Of a stretch of 10,220 bases of DNA, positions 1-5,846 are shown piece by piece (within the stretch, counting starts at the first letter, position 1; every line of letters starts with the position of its first letter). The position numbers were made by a program, and so were the translations under genes. Origin of the DNA: Phycisphaerales bacterium (GTDB lineage Bacteria > Planctomycetota > Phycisphaerae > UBA1845). Where the stretch lies: contig JAUWNF010000084.1 in assembly GCA_030612785.1 (NCBI GenBank), forward strand, positions 1 to 10,220. The letters run 5' to 3'. A model generated the notes under the pieces. It saw only the letters and a program-made list of their open reading frames with translations. It searched no databases and was not told the origin of the DNA.

Positions 1-358
1 TGTCGGCCTCGTCCTTGGGAATTCCCTCTTTGACCGGCTTGGGAGCGCTGTCCACCAGGTCCTTGGCCTCCTTGAGTCCCAGACCGGTCGCCGCCCGCAC
101 GGCTTTGATGACCTGGATCTTCTTGTCACCTATTGCGGCCAGAATAACGTCGAAAGAGGTTTGCTCTTCGGCCTCTTCCGCGGCGCCTTCGCCGGCGCCT
201 GGGGCCATCATCACCGCACTTCCGCCCGCGGGCTCGATACCGTGGGCTTCCTTGAGGCAATCGACCAGCGATTGCGCTTCCTTCACCGAAAGATTGACCA
301 GCTTCTCAGCCAACTCGGTAGTCTCCGGAGAGAACTCCTTCGCGGGGGCTTCTGCCAT
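1..358 (-). CDS. rplL: 50S ribosomal protein L7/L12 (C-terminus cut by window edge)
   Basis: Stalk protein of the large ribosomal subunit; dimers sit on L10 and recruit and stimulate the translational GTPases EF-Tu, EF-G and IF2. The 119 visible residues show the full family layout: an N-terminal dimerisation domain (about 1-40, with [20 protein letters not shown]), a flexible Ala/Gly/Glu hinge (about 45-66) and the globular C-terminal domain from about residue 67 (TSFDVIL, then [20 protein letters not shown], the GTPase-contacting face). About ten residues are missing at the left edge, judging from the usual length near 130. The ATG at 358 is preceded by a strong Shine-Dalgarno GAGGAG (368-373) with a 9-nt spacer, stronger than that of rplJ upstream, which fits the need for several L12 copies per ribosome. 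It is the most downstream visible gene of the cluster; rpoB would be expected next. Confidence 0.97.
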   Translation of the reverse strand, partial: MAEAPAKEFSPETTELAEKLVNLSVKEAQSLVDCLKEAHGIEPAGGSAVMMAPGAGEGAAEEAEEQTSFDVILAAIGDKKIQVIKAVRAATGLGLKEAKDLVDSAPKPVKEGIPKDEAD

Positions 359-398
359 CACTCACAACTCCTCAGTATCTCCACCGACCAGATAGGCA

Positions 399-413
399 AC
401 GCCGACGCGGCGT
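399..413 (-). promoter_or_regulatory. Hairpin in the rplJ-rplL gap
   Basis: On the minus strand ACGCCG-CGT-CGGCGT forms a perfect 6-bp stem with a 3-nt loop in the 99-nt gap between rplJ and rplL, about 40 nt before the rplL start. No U-run follows, so it is not a classical terminator. It could shape mRNA processing or the differential expression of L12 over L10, but that role is inference only. Confidence 0.3.
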
Positions 414-457
414 CATTTCATCCCACAACGGGGACCAGTCCGATCGAAATGCTTGTG

Positions 458-973
458 CTATTCCTCATCTTCCTCCGCCATCGCCTTCAGGCAGCCGGCG
501 ATCTTGCTCTGCGGCGAACGCAGACAACCGGCGATCGCCCGGCCGGGCGACGCAATCAACATAGCCACTTCGCCGATCAGTTCGACGCGGCTCTTCATCT
601 TCGACAACTCGCGGACGGTCAGCAATTCCGTGGCGCCGTCCACCATGGCCTGCTTGAGCGAGAGCTCCGCGAACTCCCTCGCCCACTGCACCAGGGCCTT
701 GGCTACCTCCACGATCGAATCGCCGCCGGTAACCAGCGCACAGGGACCTTCCAATTCCGCCGCCAGCGGACCCAGCGGACCATCGGTGAACGCCAGCCGG
801 GCCATGCTGTTCTTCACCACCTGCATGCGGATGCTCTTTTGCCTCAGGTCGCGCCGAATCTGCTGGGTTCTCTGTACGCCCAACCCAGTCAAATCGATCA
901 CGCAGGCGCTGTCCACTCCCTCGTAACACCGCCGCAGGTTCTCGCTCAGCATTCTTTTGAGTGGCTTACTCAT
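458..973 (-). CDS. rplJ: 50S ribosomal protein L10
   Basis: Base of the ribosomal stalk: L10 anchors on 23S rRNA near L11 and carries L7/L12 dimers on its C-terminal helix. The 171-residue product begins MSKPLKRMLSENLRRCYEG and has the family core (ACVIDLTGLGVQRTQQIRRD, then VVKNSMARLAF near residues 53-63, corresponding to the conserved VVKNTLAR-type motif). The C-terminal part is helical and ends in an acidic tail (AEEDEE), as expected for the L12-binding helix. Length is normal for the family. It begins with ATG and a weak ribosome-binding site (GTGAG a few bases upstream). It lies 59 nt after rplA and 99 nt before rplL. In E. coli the L10-L12 complex represses this operon by binding the rplJ leader; the short GC-rich gap upstream holds hairpins but I cannot show that this control exists here. 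Confidence 0.96.
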   Translation of the reverse strand: MSKPLKRMLSENLRRCYEGVDSACVIDLTGLGVQRTQQIRRDLRQKSIRMQVVKNSMARLAFTDGPLGPLAAELEGPCALVTGGDSIVEVAKALVQWAREFAELSLKQAMVDGATELLTVRELSKMKSRVELIGEVAMLIASPGRAIAGCLRSPQSKIAGCLKAMAEEDEE

Positions 974-995
974 GATTTACTCACGATGGTTGTTC

Positions 996-1009
996 GCCGG
1001 CGGACCGGC
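996..1009 (-). promoter_or_regulatory. Hairpin upstream of rplJ
   Basis: GCCGG-TCCG-CCGGC on the minus strand forms a 5-bp GC stem with a tetraloop, 22 nt upstream of the rplJ ATG. A 12-bp perfect palindrome, ACCGGCGCCGGT (about 1017-1028), lies just before it and after the rplA stop. Together they make this 59-nt gap highly structured. The place matches that of the L10-binding leader in other bacteria, but the sequence alone does not prove that function. Confidence 0.3.
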
Positions 1010-1032
1010 CTCGTCGACCGGCGCCGGTTATC

Positions 1033-1758
1033 TTACCCCACGTCCACGGTCACCGCAGGCGTCCAGGTCCCCGAAAGGCAAACCCGCTTCATGAAGGTCC
1101 CTTTGGCCGCCACCGGTTTGGACTTCTGGATGTGGCTGACCACCGCCTCGATATTCTCCGTGAGCGACTCGGTCGTGAAGCTCGCCTTCCCCACGGGTAG
1201 ATGAATGTTGCCTCCGGAATCGTTGCGGTATTCCAGTCTCCCCGCGGAGTATTCTCTCACCGCGGTGGCGACGTCGGGCGTCACCGTACCGGCCTTGGGC
1301 GAAGGCATCTTGCCCTGAGGCCCCAGAAGCCGCCCCAGCTTCGCGATCTTGCCCATCACCGAGGGGTGCGCCACCGAGACGTCGAAGTCCATCCAGCCCC
1401 CGGTGATCTTGGCGATCAACTCGTCGCTCCCGGCTTCGACCGCGCCGGCCGCCTTGGCCTGTTCCGCCAACTCCCCCTCGCAAAACGCCACCACTTTCTT
1501 GACCGTACCGGTCCCGTGCGGCAGCGATAGCGAACCGCGGATCATCTGGTCCGCCTGCTTCGGGTCGATGCCCAAGTGCATCACCAGTTCCAGCGTCTGG
1601 TCGGCATCCTTACGCTTCTTCCCGTTCTTATAGGTGCGATTGCTCTTGACCTCCGCCATTTCCTTGACTTTGTCCACCGCCTCGGTGATCGGCAGCGAAT
1701 CCTTGGCGAGGCCGCGAATCCCACATTGCTTACGGTATCTCACGCTCTTGACAGGCAT
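1033..1758 (-). CDS. rplA: 50S ribosomal protein L1
   Basis: L1 forms the mobile stalk at the ribosomal E site, helps release deacylated tRNA and in many bacteria represses its own operon. The 241-residue product carries the L1 signature [19 protein letters not shown] at residues 142-160, preceded by [23 protein letters not shown] (62-84), and ends with the usual domain I return ([22 protein letters not shown] and [11 protein letters not shown]). It is slightly longer than typical (about 230 aa); the N-terminal part contains a basic stretch [11 protein letters not shown] (residues 44-54) before the first conserved strand. The ATG at 1758 has a strong Shine-Dalgarno GGGAGG (1766-1771) with a 7-nt spacer, which decides the start over an out-of-frame ATG 4 nt upstream. 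It lies 64 nt after rplK. Confidence 0.97.
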   Translation of the reverse strand: MPVKSVRYRKQCGIRGLAKDSLPITEAVDKVKEMAEVKSNRTYKNGKKRKDADQTLELVMHLGIDPKQADQMIRGSLSLPHGTGTVKKVVAFCEGELAEQAKAAGAVEAGSDELIAKITGGWMDFDVSVAHPSVMGKIAKLGRLLGPQGKMPSPKAGTVTPDVATAVREYSAGRLEYRNDSGGNIHLPVGKASFTTESLTENIEAVVSHIQKSKPVAAKGTFMKRVCLSGTWTPAVTVDVG

Positions 1759-1801
1759 GCATGTGCCTCCCGTTCAACCAGTCTCGAACTCGACGCGCCG
1801 G

Positions 1802-1820
1802 GCACGGCGTTTCCGCGTGC
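1802..1820 (-). promoter_or_regulatory. Hairpin between rplK and rplA
   Basis: On the minus strand, 2 nt after the rplK stop codon, GCACG pairs with CGTGC (5 bp), and two further CG pairs can close on a GAAA tetraloop if one C is bulged. No U-run follows. It could be a processing or stability element in the rplK-rplA gap; the function is not shown by sequence. Confidence 0.3.
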
Positions 1821-1822
1821 TC

Positions 1823-2257
1823 TTAGTCGACCACCTCGATCCCCATGGACCTCGCGGTCCCCTCAATCATGTGCGCGGCGGCGTCCAGCGACGAGCAATT
1901 CAGATCGGGAAGCTTGCGCTCCGCGATCTCACGAATCTGCGCCCCGGTGACCGTGCCGACCTTCTCCTTGTTGGGCACGCCGCTGCCCTTCGCAACCTTG
2001 GCGGTGTCCTTCAGCAGCACAGCGGCCGGCGGGCTCTTGACCTCAAACGTAAACGATTTATCGGCGTATACGGAGATCACCACGGTCACCGGCATGCCGT
2101 TCAGCGCCCCGGTTTGCGCGTTGAACTGCTGAACGAACTGCCCGATGTTCACCCCGTGCTGCCCCAACGCGGGACCGATTGGAGGAGCGGGAGTGGCCTG
2201 TCCACCGGGTGCTTGAAGCTTGATGACGTTTGTTATTACCTTGCTCTTTTTCGCCAC
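1823..2257 (-). CDS. rplK: 50S ribosomal protein L11
   Basis: L11 binds 23S rRNA in the GTPase-associated centre next to L10; it takes part in factor binding and in stringent-response activation by RelA in well-studied bacteria. The 144-residue product has the N-terminal domain with the proline-rich switch [19 protein letters not shown] (about residues 23-41) and the C-terminal rRNA-binding domain ending [21 protein letters not shown], both characteristic. Length is normal. The start is GTG (2255-2257), chosen because it gives the standard MAKKSKVI terminus; a short AGGA lies 8 nt upstream. It begins 26 nt after the nusG stop, so the two are probably co-translated from one message. Confidence 0.97.
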   Translation of the reverse strand: MAKKSKVITNVIKLQAPGGQATPAPPIGPALGQHGVNIGQFVQQFNAQTGALNGMPVTVVISVYADKSFTFEVKSPPAAVLLKDTAKVAKGSGVPNKEKVGTVTGAQIREIAERKLPDLNCSSLDAAAHMIEGTARSMGIEVVD

Positions 2258-2283
2258 TGCAAAAATCCTGGGGCCAATGCGCC

Positions 2284-2877
2284 CTACGCAACCTTCTCTA
2301 TCTGCCAGTATTCCACTTCGACGGGCGTCGCCCGCCCAAAGATGGTCAGGTTCACCGTGACGATGCCGTGGCGATCGTCAACCGATTCCACCTCTCCTTC
2401 GAAGCTCTCGAAGCTACCGTCGATGACCTTGACCGCGTCGCCCTTTTTGAAGTCCAAGCCGCTCAGACTGGGCTGGTCCTCGGCCTTCTCGCAGGCGGCG
2501 AGCATCCCCACCACCTCGTGGTCGGGCATGCTGATGGGTTTACCGTCGGAGGCAATGAAATCGCCCACACCCATGGTCTCTTTGACCATGAACCACACCT
2601 GCTCGCTGACCGCCCCGTCCTCCTCGCAGGCCATCTCCACAAAAACATACCCGGGATACAGCTTGCGCTCATGAACCTTGATCCTCCCCCCCTTCATCCG
2701 TTTTTCCTTGAGGGTGGGGACCAGAATCCGCCCCACGTAGTCCGCCAGAGCTTCAATCTTGACCTTCCGCTCCAGGGTCTCACGAACCTGGTCCTCTTTG
2801 TTGGAGGCCACGCGCAGCACGTACCATTTCATCCCGGGAGCCGAGAGCTGCGTATCCGTAGAGGTTTCCTCGGTCAT
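2284..2877 (-). CDS. nusG: Transcription termination/antitermination factor NusG
   Basis: General elongation factor that binds RNA polymerase through its NGN domain and links it to Rho or to ribosomal protein S10 through its KOW domain. The 197-residue product has a short acidic N-terminal tail, then the NGN domain starting [13 protein letters not shown] (16-28) with the conserved [12 protein letters not shown] (71-82), then a linker and a C-terminal KOW domain (about 142-197, [21 protein letters not shown] and [17 protein letters not shown]). Length is normal. The ATG at 2877 follows AAGG with a 9-nt spacer, which overlaps the end of secE; secE and nusG are 11 nt apart, the classical secE-nusG pair. 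Confidence 0.97.
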   Translation of the reverse strand: MTEETSTDTQLSAPGMKWYVLRVASNKEDQVRETLERKVKIEALADYVGRILVPTLKEKRMKGGRIKVHERKLYPGYVFVEMACEEDGAVSEQVWFMVKETMGVGDFIASDGKPISMPDHEVVGMLAACEKAEDQPSLSGLDFKKGDAVKVIDGSFESFEGEVESVDDRHGIVTVNLTIFGRATPVEVEYWQIEKVA

Positions 2878-2888
2878 GATCTCGAACC

Positions 2889-3374
2889 TTACTGCCCGAA
2901 GAACGTCTCCATGGGCGAAGCACCCCGGAGCACGCCGATCGAGTTGAAGAAGGTCATGAAAATGACGTCCACCATGAACAGGATCATCGCCAGCAACACC
3001 GTAAAGAGGATCACCACCTTGGTGGAGCCGATCAACTCCTTCCGGTCGGACCAGCTCACCTTCTTCATCTCACCTTCGGTGGCGATCATGAAATCGCAAC
3101 TCTTGCGATACACCCCCACCACCCACCAGACCAACAGCCCCATAATGACCAACACCGCCAGGGGGATGCTGATCTGCGCCCAGAGCGTCCACGGCGCGTC
3201 CGACTCGAACGCCAACTGCCGGTAGAGGAAATCCCCGCCGGCCAGAGTGATCACTCCGGCTCCGACCGCCGTCCCGGTCCGGGTGTACGTTCCCTGATTG
3301 CGTTTGTATACCTCGAAGAAGGACTTCTTGGACTCTGGGGTCTTGATCCCCTGCGCTATCTGGCTGTTTGCCAT
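2889..3374 (-). CDS. secE: Preprotein translocase subunit SecE
   Basis: Essential membrane subunit of the SecYEG channel that clamps SecY. The 161-residue product is longer than the single-span SecE of many bacteria (about 60-70 aa). I see two clear membrane spans (about 67-88 and 118-142) and a weaker possible one (about 34-50), an arrangement closer to the three-span E. coli form. The diagnostic cytoplasmic amphipathic segment lies before the last span: ATEGEMKKVSWSDRKELIGSTKVV (residues 98-121, split here as E-x-x-KVSW-x-x-RKEL). I chose the ATG at 3374 (MANSQIAQ) with a GGGA 9 nt upstream; an in-frame ATG at 3419 would add 15 residues that do not look like SecE. It follows tRNA-Trp by about 100 nt and precedes nusG by 11 nt. 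Confidence 0.9.
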   Translation of the reverse strand: MANSQIAQGIKTPESKKSFFEVYKRNQGTYTRTGTAVGAGVITLAGGDFLYRQLAFESDAPWTLWAQISIPLAVLVIMGLLVWWVVGVYRKSCDFMIATEGEMKKVSWSDRKELIGSTKVVILFTVLLAMILFMVDVIFMTFFNSIGVLRGASPMETFFGQ

Positions 3375-3477
3375 TTCAACTGTTCCCGAAGGGGCCTGGC
3401 ACACTCGGCACCAGGGCATGGCCGGTACCGTCCACCGTCTGCGGCATCAACCTCGCCGCCGCTCCAAGAATCTCAAG

Positions 3478-3550
3478 CAGGAGCGGAGGGACTTGAACCC
3501 CCAACCGCCGGTTTTGGAAACCGGTGCTCTGCCAATTGAGCTACGCTCCT
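3478..3550 (-). tRNA. tRNA-Trp (anticodon CCA)
   Basis: On the minus strand a 73-nt cloverleaf folds completely: acceptor stem AGGAGCG with CGCTCCT, D arm GCTC-AATTGGCA-GAGC, anticodon stem CCGGT/ACCGG around the loop TTCCAAA (anticodon CCA, reads UGG), and T arm GGGGG-TTCAAGT-CCCTC. The discriminator base is G, as is usual for bacterial tRNA-Trp. The 3' CCA is not encoded (the next bases read CTT), so a CCA-adding enzyme is needed. It lies between rpmG (29 nt upstream) and secE, a position where tRNA-Trp is found in several bacterial phyla. Confidence 0.97.
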
Positions 3551-3579
3551 CCAAATCACGGCAGCGCCGCCCGCGGCGC

Positions 3580-3747
3580 CTACTTGCGCTTGATCTTGTG
3601 CACTGTGCGGGTGCGGGTCCGCTTGCAGAACTTCTTGAGTTCGAATTTCGGTACGCCCCCCATGACATTCACCGAAGTGCGGTAGTTGAGCGCTCCGCAC
3701 TCTTTGCACTGGAGCCAGACGTACTCTCGTTTCGCCGCTTTCGCCAT
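3580..3747 (-). CDS. rpmG: 50S ribosomal protein L33
   Basis: Small protein of the large subunit near the E site. The 55-residue frame reads MAKAAKREYVWLQCKECGAL, continues NYRTSVNVMGGVPKFELKKF and ends CKRTRTRTVHKIKRK, matching L33 in length and in the NYRT and LKKFC/H-K motifs. It has the first zinc-type pair C14-x-x-C17 but only one Cys (C41) of the second pair; Arg stands where the fourth would be expected. The start ATG is preceded by GGA-rich sequence (ATGAGGATGGAC). It lies between tuf (68 nt upstream) and tRNA-Trp (29 nt downstream). A longer overlapping frame on the same strand is a shadow. Confidence 0.93.
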   Translation of the reverse strand: MAKAAKREYVWLQCKECGALNYRTSVNVMGGVPKFELKKFCKRTRTRTVHKIKRK

Positions 3748-3815
3748 CGGTGAAGTCCATCCTCATCCACCGTCGACCGGGACCGGACGCCGATGGTTAG
3801 ACCAACCTGAACACC

Positions 3816-5021
3816 CTACTCCAGCACCTTGGCCACCACGCCGGAGCCCACCGTCCGGCCGCCTTCGCGCACGGCGAAGCGCAGACCCTGCTCCATCGCG
3901 ATGGGCTTGCCCAACTCGACTTCCAGCGTGATGTTATCGCCGGGTACGCACATCTCCGCCCCACCCAGGAGCTGCAAAGCGCCGGTCACGTCCGTGGTCC
4001 GGAAGTAAAGCTGCGGCCGATAGCCGTTGAAGAACGGCGTGTGACGCCCACCCTCCTCCTTCTTCAGCACGTAGACCTCTGCCTCGAACTTGGTGTGCGG
4101 CGTGATCGTCCCGGGCTTGGCCAGTACCTGCCCGCGCTCGATACCATCTTTCTCGACGCCGCGGAGCAGACAGCCGACGTTGTCACCGGCCTGTCCCTCC
4201 TCGAGCGTCTTATTGAACATCTCCACGCCGGTGACGGTGGTCTTCTCCGTGTCCCGCAACCCAACGATCTCCACGGCGTCTCCAACGTGGACCACCCCGC
4301 GCTCGATACGCCCGGTGGCGACGGTTCCGCGTCCCTTGATGCTGAAAACATCCTCGACCGACAGCAGGAAATCCTTGTCCACCTCGCGCGTCGGCTCGGG
4401 GATGAAGGTGTCGATCGCGTCCATCAGTTCGGTGATGCACTTGGTCTTTTCCGGGTCTTCCGGATGCTCCATCGCAGCCAGCGCGGCCCCGTAGATAACC
4501 GGCGTATCGTCTCCGGGGAACTCGTATTTACTGAGCAACTCGCGAACCTCGAGTTCGACTAGTTCCAGCAACTCCGGGTCATCCACCAGATCAATCTTGT
4601 TTAGGAAGACAACTAGCGCCGGCACGTTGACCTGCCGGGCCAGCAGGATGTGCTCGCGCGTCTGCGGCATCGGGCCGTCCGCCGCGGACACCACGAGAAT
4701 CGCCCCGTCCATCTGAGCCGCGCCGGTAATCATGTTCTTGACGTAGTCCGCGTGACCCGGGCAGTCGATGTGAGCATAATGACGATTCTCCGTCGAATAC
4801 TCGACGTGCGAAGTCGCAATCGTCAGAATCTTGGTCGCGTCCCGACGTCCTTGGCTTTCGGAAGCCTTGGCCACGTCATCGTAGCTCCTCGCCTTGGCCA
4901 GACCCTTGGCCCCCTGAACCATGGTAATCGCCGAAGTCAATGCGGTCTTGCCGTGGTCCACGTGCCCGATCGTGCCCACGTTCACGTGAGGCTTGGTCCG
5001 CTCGAAAATCTCCTTAGCCAT
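3816..5021 (-). CDS. tuf: Translation elongation factor Tu
   Basis: GTPase that delivers aminoacyl-tRNA to the ribosomal A site. The 401-residue product has all three domains. In the G domain I see the P-loop GHVDHGKT (19-26), DCPGHADY (86-93, with catalytic His90) and NKID (141-144); domains 2 and 3 contain [13 protein letters not shown] (230-242), [18 protein letters not shown] and the terminal [17 protein letters not shown]. It is about five residues longer than E. coli EF-Tu, and the excess lies in switch I, where the usual EKxRGITI is replaced by [11 protein letters not shown] (58-68); Thr67 keeps the place of the Mg-binding Thr. The G5 motif reads GAAL (178-181) instead of GSAL. The ATG has an excellent Shine-Dalgarno GGAGGA (5031-5036), 9-nt spacer. 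It follows tRNA-Thr by about 200 nt, as in the thrT-tufB order of enterobacteria. Confidence 0.98.
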   Translation of the reverse strand: MAKEIFERTKPHVNVGTIGHVDHGKTALTSAITMVQGAKGLAKARSYDDVAKASESQGRRDATKILTIATSHVEYSTENRHYAHIDCPGHADYVKNMITGAAQMDGAILVVSAADGPMPQTREHILLARQVNVPALVVFLNKIDLVDDPELLELVELEVRELLSKYEFPGDDTPVIYGAALAAMEHPEDPEKTKCITELMDAIDTFIPEPTREVDKDFLLSVEDVFSIKGRGTVATGRIERGVVHVGDAVEIVGLRDTEKTTVTGVEMFNKTLEEGQAGDNVGCLLRGVEKDGIERGQVLAKPGTITPHTKFEAEVYVLKKEEGGRHTPFFNGYRPQLYFRTTDVTGALQLLGGAEMCVPGDNITLEVELGKPIAMEQGLRFAVREGGRTVGSGVVAKVLE

Positions 5022-5223
5022 CAGTAACTATCCTCCAGTTGTCTACCCTTGCCCACCCTGTTCATTTCACCTCGGGCGGGCCTGCAAAGAGTTCCACTCG
5101 CCACTGTAATCCGCACCACATTCGTCTTTCATGTCCTGCCGGGCGACTCACCCCACGGCACCGCGACTGCCAATTGGCTGACACTCGCTCATCCCAACGC
5201 GAAAGCTCGCTCACACTGTACAA

Positions 5224-5296
5224 AGCTTCTGATGGGACTCGAACCCATGACCTCGTCCTTACCAAGGACGCACTCTACCAACTGAGCTACAGAAGC
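5224..5296 (-). tRNA. tRNA-Thr (anticodon GGT)
   Basis: A 73-nt cloverleaf on the minus strand: acceptor GCTTCTG with CAGAAGC, D arm GCTC-AGTTGGTA-GAGT, anticodon stem CGTCC/GGACG around TTGGTAA (anticodon GGT, reads ACC and ACU), T arm ATGGG-TTCGAGT-CCCAT. The discriminator is T and the CCA end is not encoded. It is the first gene after the strong promoter at 5475-5502 and about 200 nt upstream of tuf, the same neighbour relation as thrT and tufB in E. coli; it is probably cut from a common precursor. Confidence 0.97.
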
Positions 5297-5474
5297 GTGG
5301 TACACGTTCTGGAAGCGTCCTGTCCTTCGGCCCAGAGAGGCAACACCTCGCTCGCCGGACGAGCGGCACGCCTCACCCACTGACGTCGCCTGGAGGACGA
5401 AGCGGAAACTCCAACTATCTTTCTCTCATGGGGTTACGGGCCGACCATAGCCCACCCGCACTCCGAGCCTCGCA
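5297..5474 (-). other. Transcribed leader between promoter and tRNA-Thr
   Basis: About 170 nt between the predicted transcription start (near 5468) and the tRNA. I see no ORF or further tRNA here. A 5-bp hairpin GCTCG-TCCGG-CGAGC lies at 5350-5364, with no U-run after it. The stretch probably forms the 5' part of the tRNA precursor and is removed by RNase P cleavage at 5296. Confidence 0.4.
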
Positions 5475-5502
5475 AGTATAAGCATCGCGCCGCCCTTGTC
5501 AA
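5475..5502 (-). promoter_or_regulatory. Strong sigma-70 promoter of the tRNA-Thr/tuf/ribosomal cluster
   Basis: On the minus strand a perfect -35 TTGACA (5497-5502) is separated by 16 nt from a -10 TATACT (5475-5480), one base from consensus. The bases after the -10 (TGCGAGG) are GC-rich, the kind of discriminator found at stringently controlled rRNA/tRNA promoters. The predicted start is near 5468, about 170 nt before tRNA-Thr. No comparably strong promoter was seen in the gaps of the downstream cluster. Confidence 0.8.
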
Positions 5503-5560
5503 ACGCAAAACTGCCCTCCCTAACCGGGCCGGGTGTGGCCATTTTTTGTGGTATCAGACG

Positions 5561-5644
5561 CCCGCTGATCCGAGCCCGAAGCGCAAGCGACGGGAAACCG
5601 TTCCCGCTGATCCGAGCCCGAAGCGCAAGCGACGGGAAACCGTT
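5561..5644. repeat. Perfect tandem repeat, 2 x 42 bp
   Basis: Two identical 42-bp units (5561-5602 and 5603-5644) begin CCCGCTGATCCGAGCCCGAA and end GACGGGAAACCGTT. The unit is a multiple of three, so every frame stays open: one plus frame reads PLIRARSASDGKPF twice and the minus strand reads GFPSLALRARISGN twice. I associate such RARSASDG / SLALRARIS peptides with over-predicted small ORFs in planctomycete genomes, which suggests an interspersed repeat family rather than coding sequence; this is from memory. It lies between the two divergent promoters. Confidence 0.9.
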
Positions 5645-5686
5645 CAGCCGCGCTCGGCCACCCGCCCAATCCAGCCACACTTTAAG

Positions 5687-5698
5687 CCGCGGCCGCGG
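5687..5698. repeat. 12-bp perfect palindrome in the divergent intergenic region
   Basis: CCGCGGCCGCGG is its own reverse complement and lies between the tandem repeat and the plus-strand promoter. It could be a regulator site, but in DNA this GC-rich it may be chance. Apart from this, the tandem repeat and the promoters, I see nothing in 5503-5750. Confidence 0.35.
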
Positions 5699-5750
5699 AC
5701 CACGTCCGGTCAAGCCCCGCCGGATTCGCCGGCACGCCCCCCGACAGCCA

Positions 5751-5779
5751 TTGAGCGGGCCGGGGACGGGCGATAGACT
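5751..5779 (+). promoter_or_regulatory. Candidate sigma-70 promoter of the aldo/keto reductase operon
   Basis: TTGAGC (5751-5756), a 17-nt spacer, then TAGACT (5774-5779): four of six bases match at each box and the spacing is optimal. The start would be near 5786, giving a leader of about 60 nt before the ATG at 5847. It points away from the ribosomal cluster promoter about 250 bp to the left. Confidence 0.55.
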
Positions 5780-5846
5780 GGGCCGGCCTGAATGTGCGCC
5801 ACCGGCGCGCTGGTGCCAAAGCGTCCCTCGCGAGGGTAGCCCGGCC

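Noticed and set aside
161..1204. Long plus-strand open frame (347 codons) opposite rplL, rplJ and rplA
   Set aside because: It spans three well-supported minus-strand genes and their gaps, is rich in Arg/His/Gln as antisense frames of high-GC genes are, and shows no domain.
1634..3225. Two long plus-strand frames (346 and 331 codons) opposite rplA, rplK, nusG and secE
   Set aside because: Antisense shadows of conserved core genes; no recognisable domain and no ribosome-binding site that stands out.
3374..3419. Longer SecE from the upstream ATG at 3419
   Set aside because: The extra 15 residues (MPWCRVCQ...) are not SecE-like, and the ATG at 3374 has a GGGA at suitable distance.
5561..5644. 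CRISPR array
   Set aside because: Only two units and they are directly adjacent with no spacers; no cas genes are present.
5496..5846. 117-codon N-terminal extension of the aldo/keto reductase
   Set aside because: The frame is open only because of GC content and the 42-bp repeat; it covers promoters for both directions and is unlike any AKR N-terminus, while ATG 5847 has a good ribosome-binding site.
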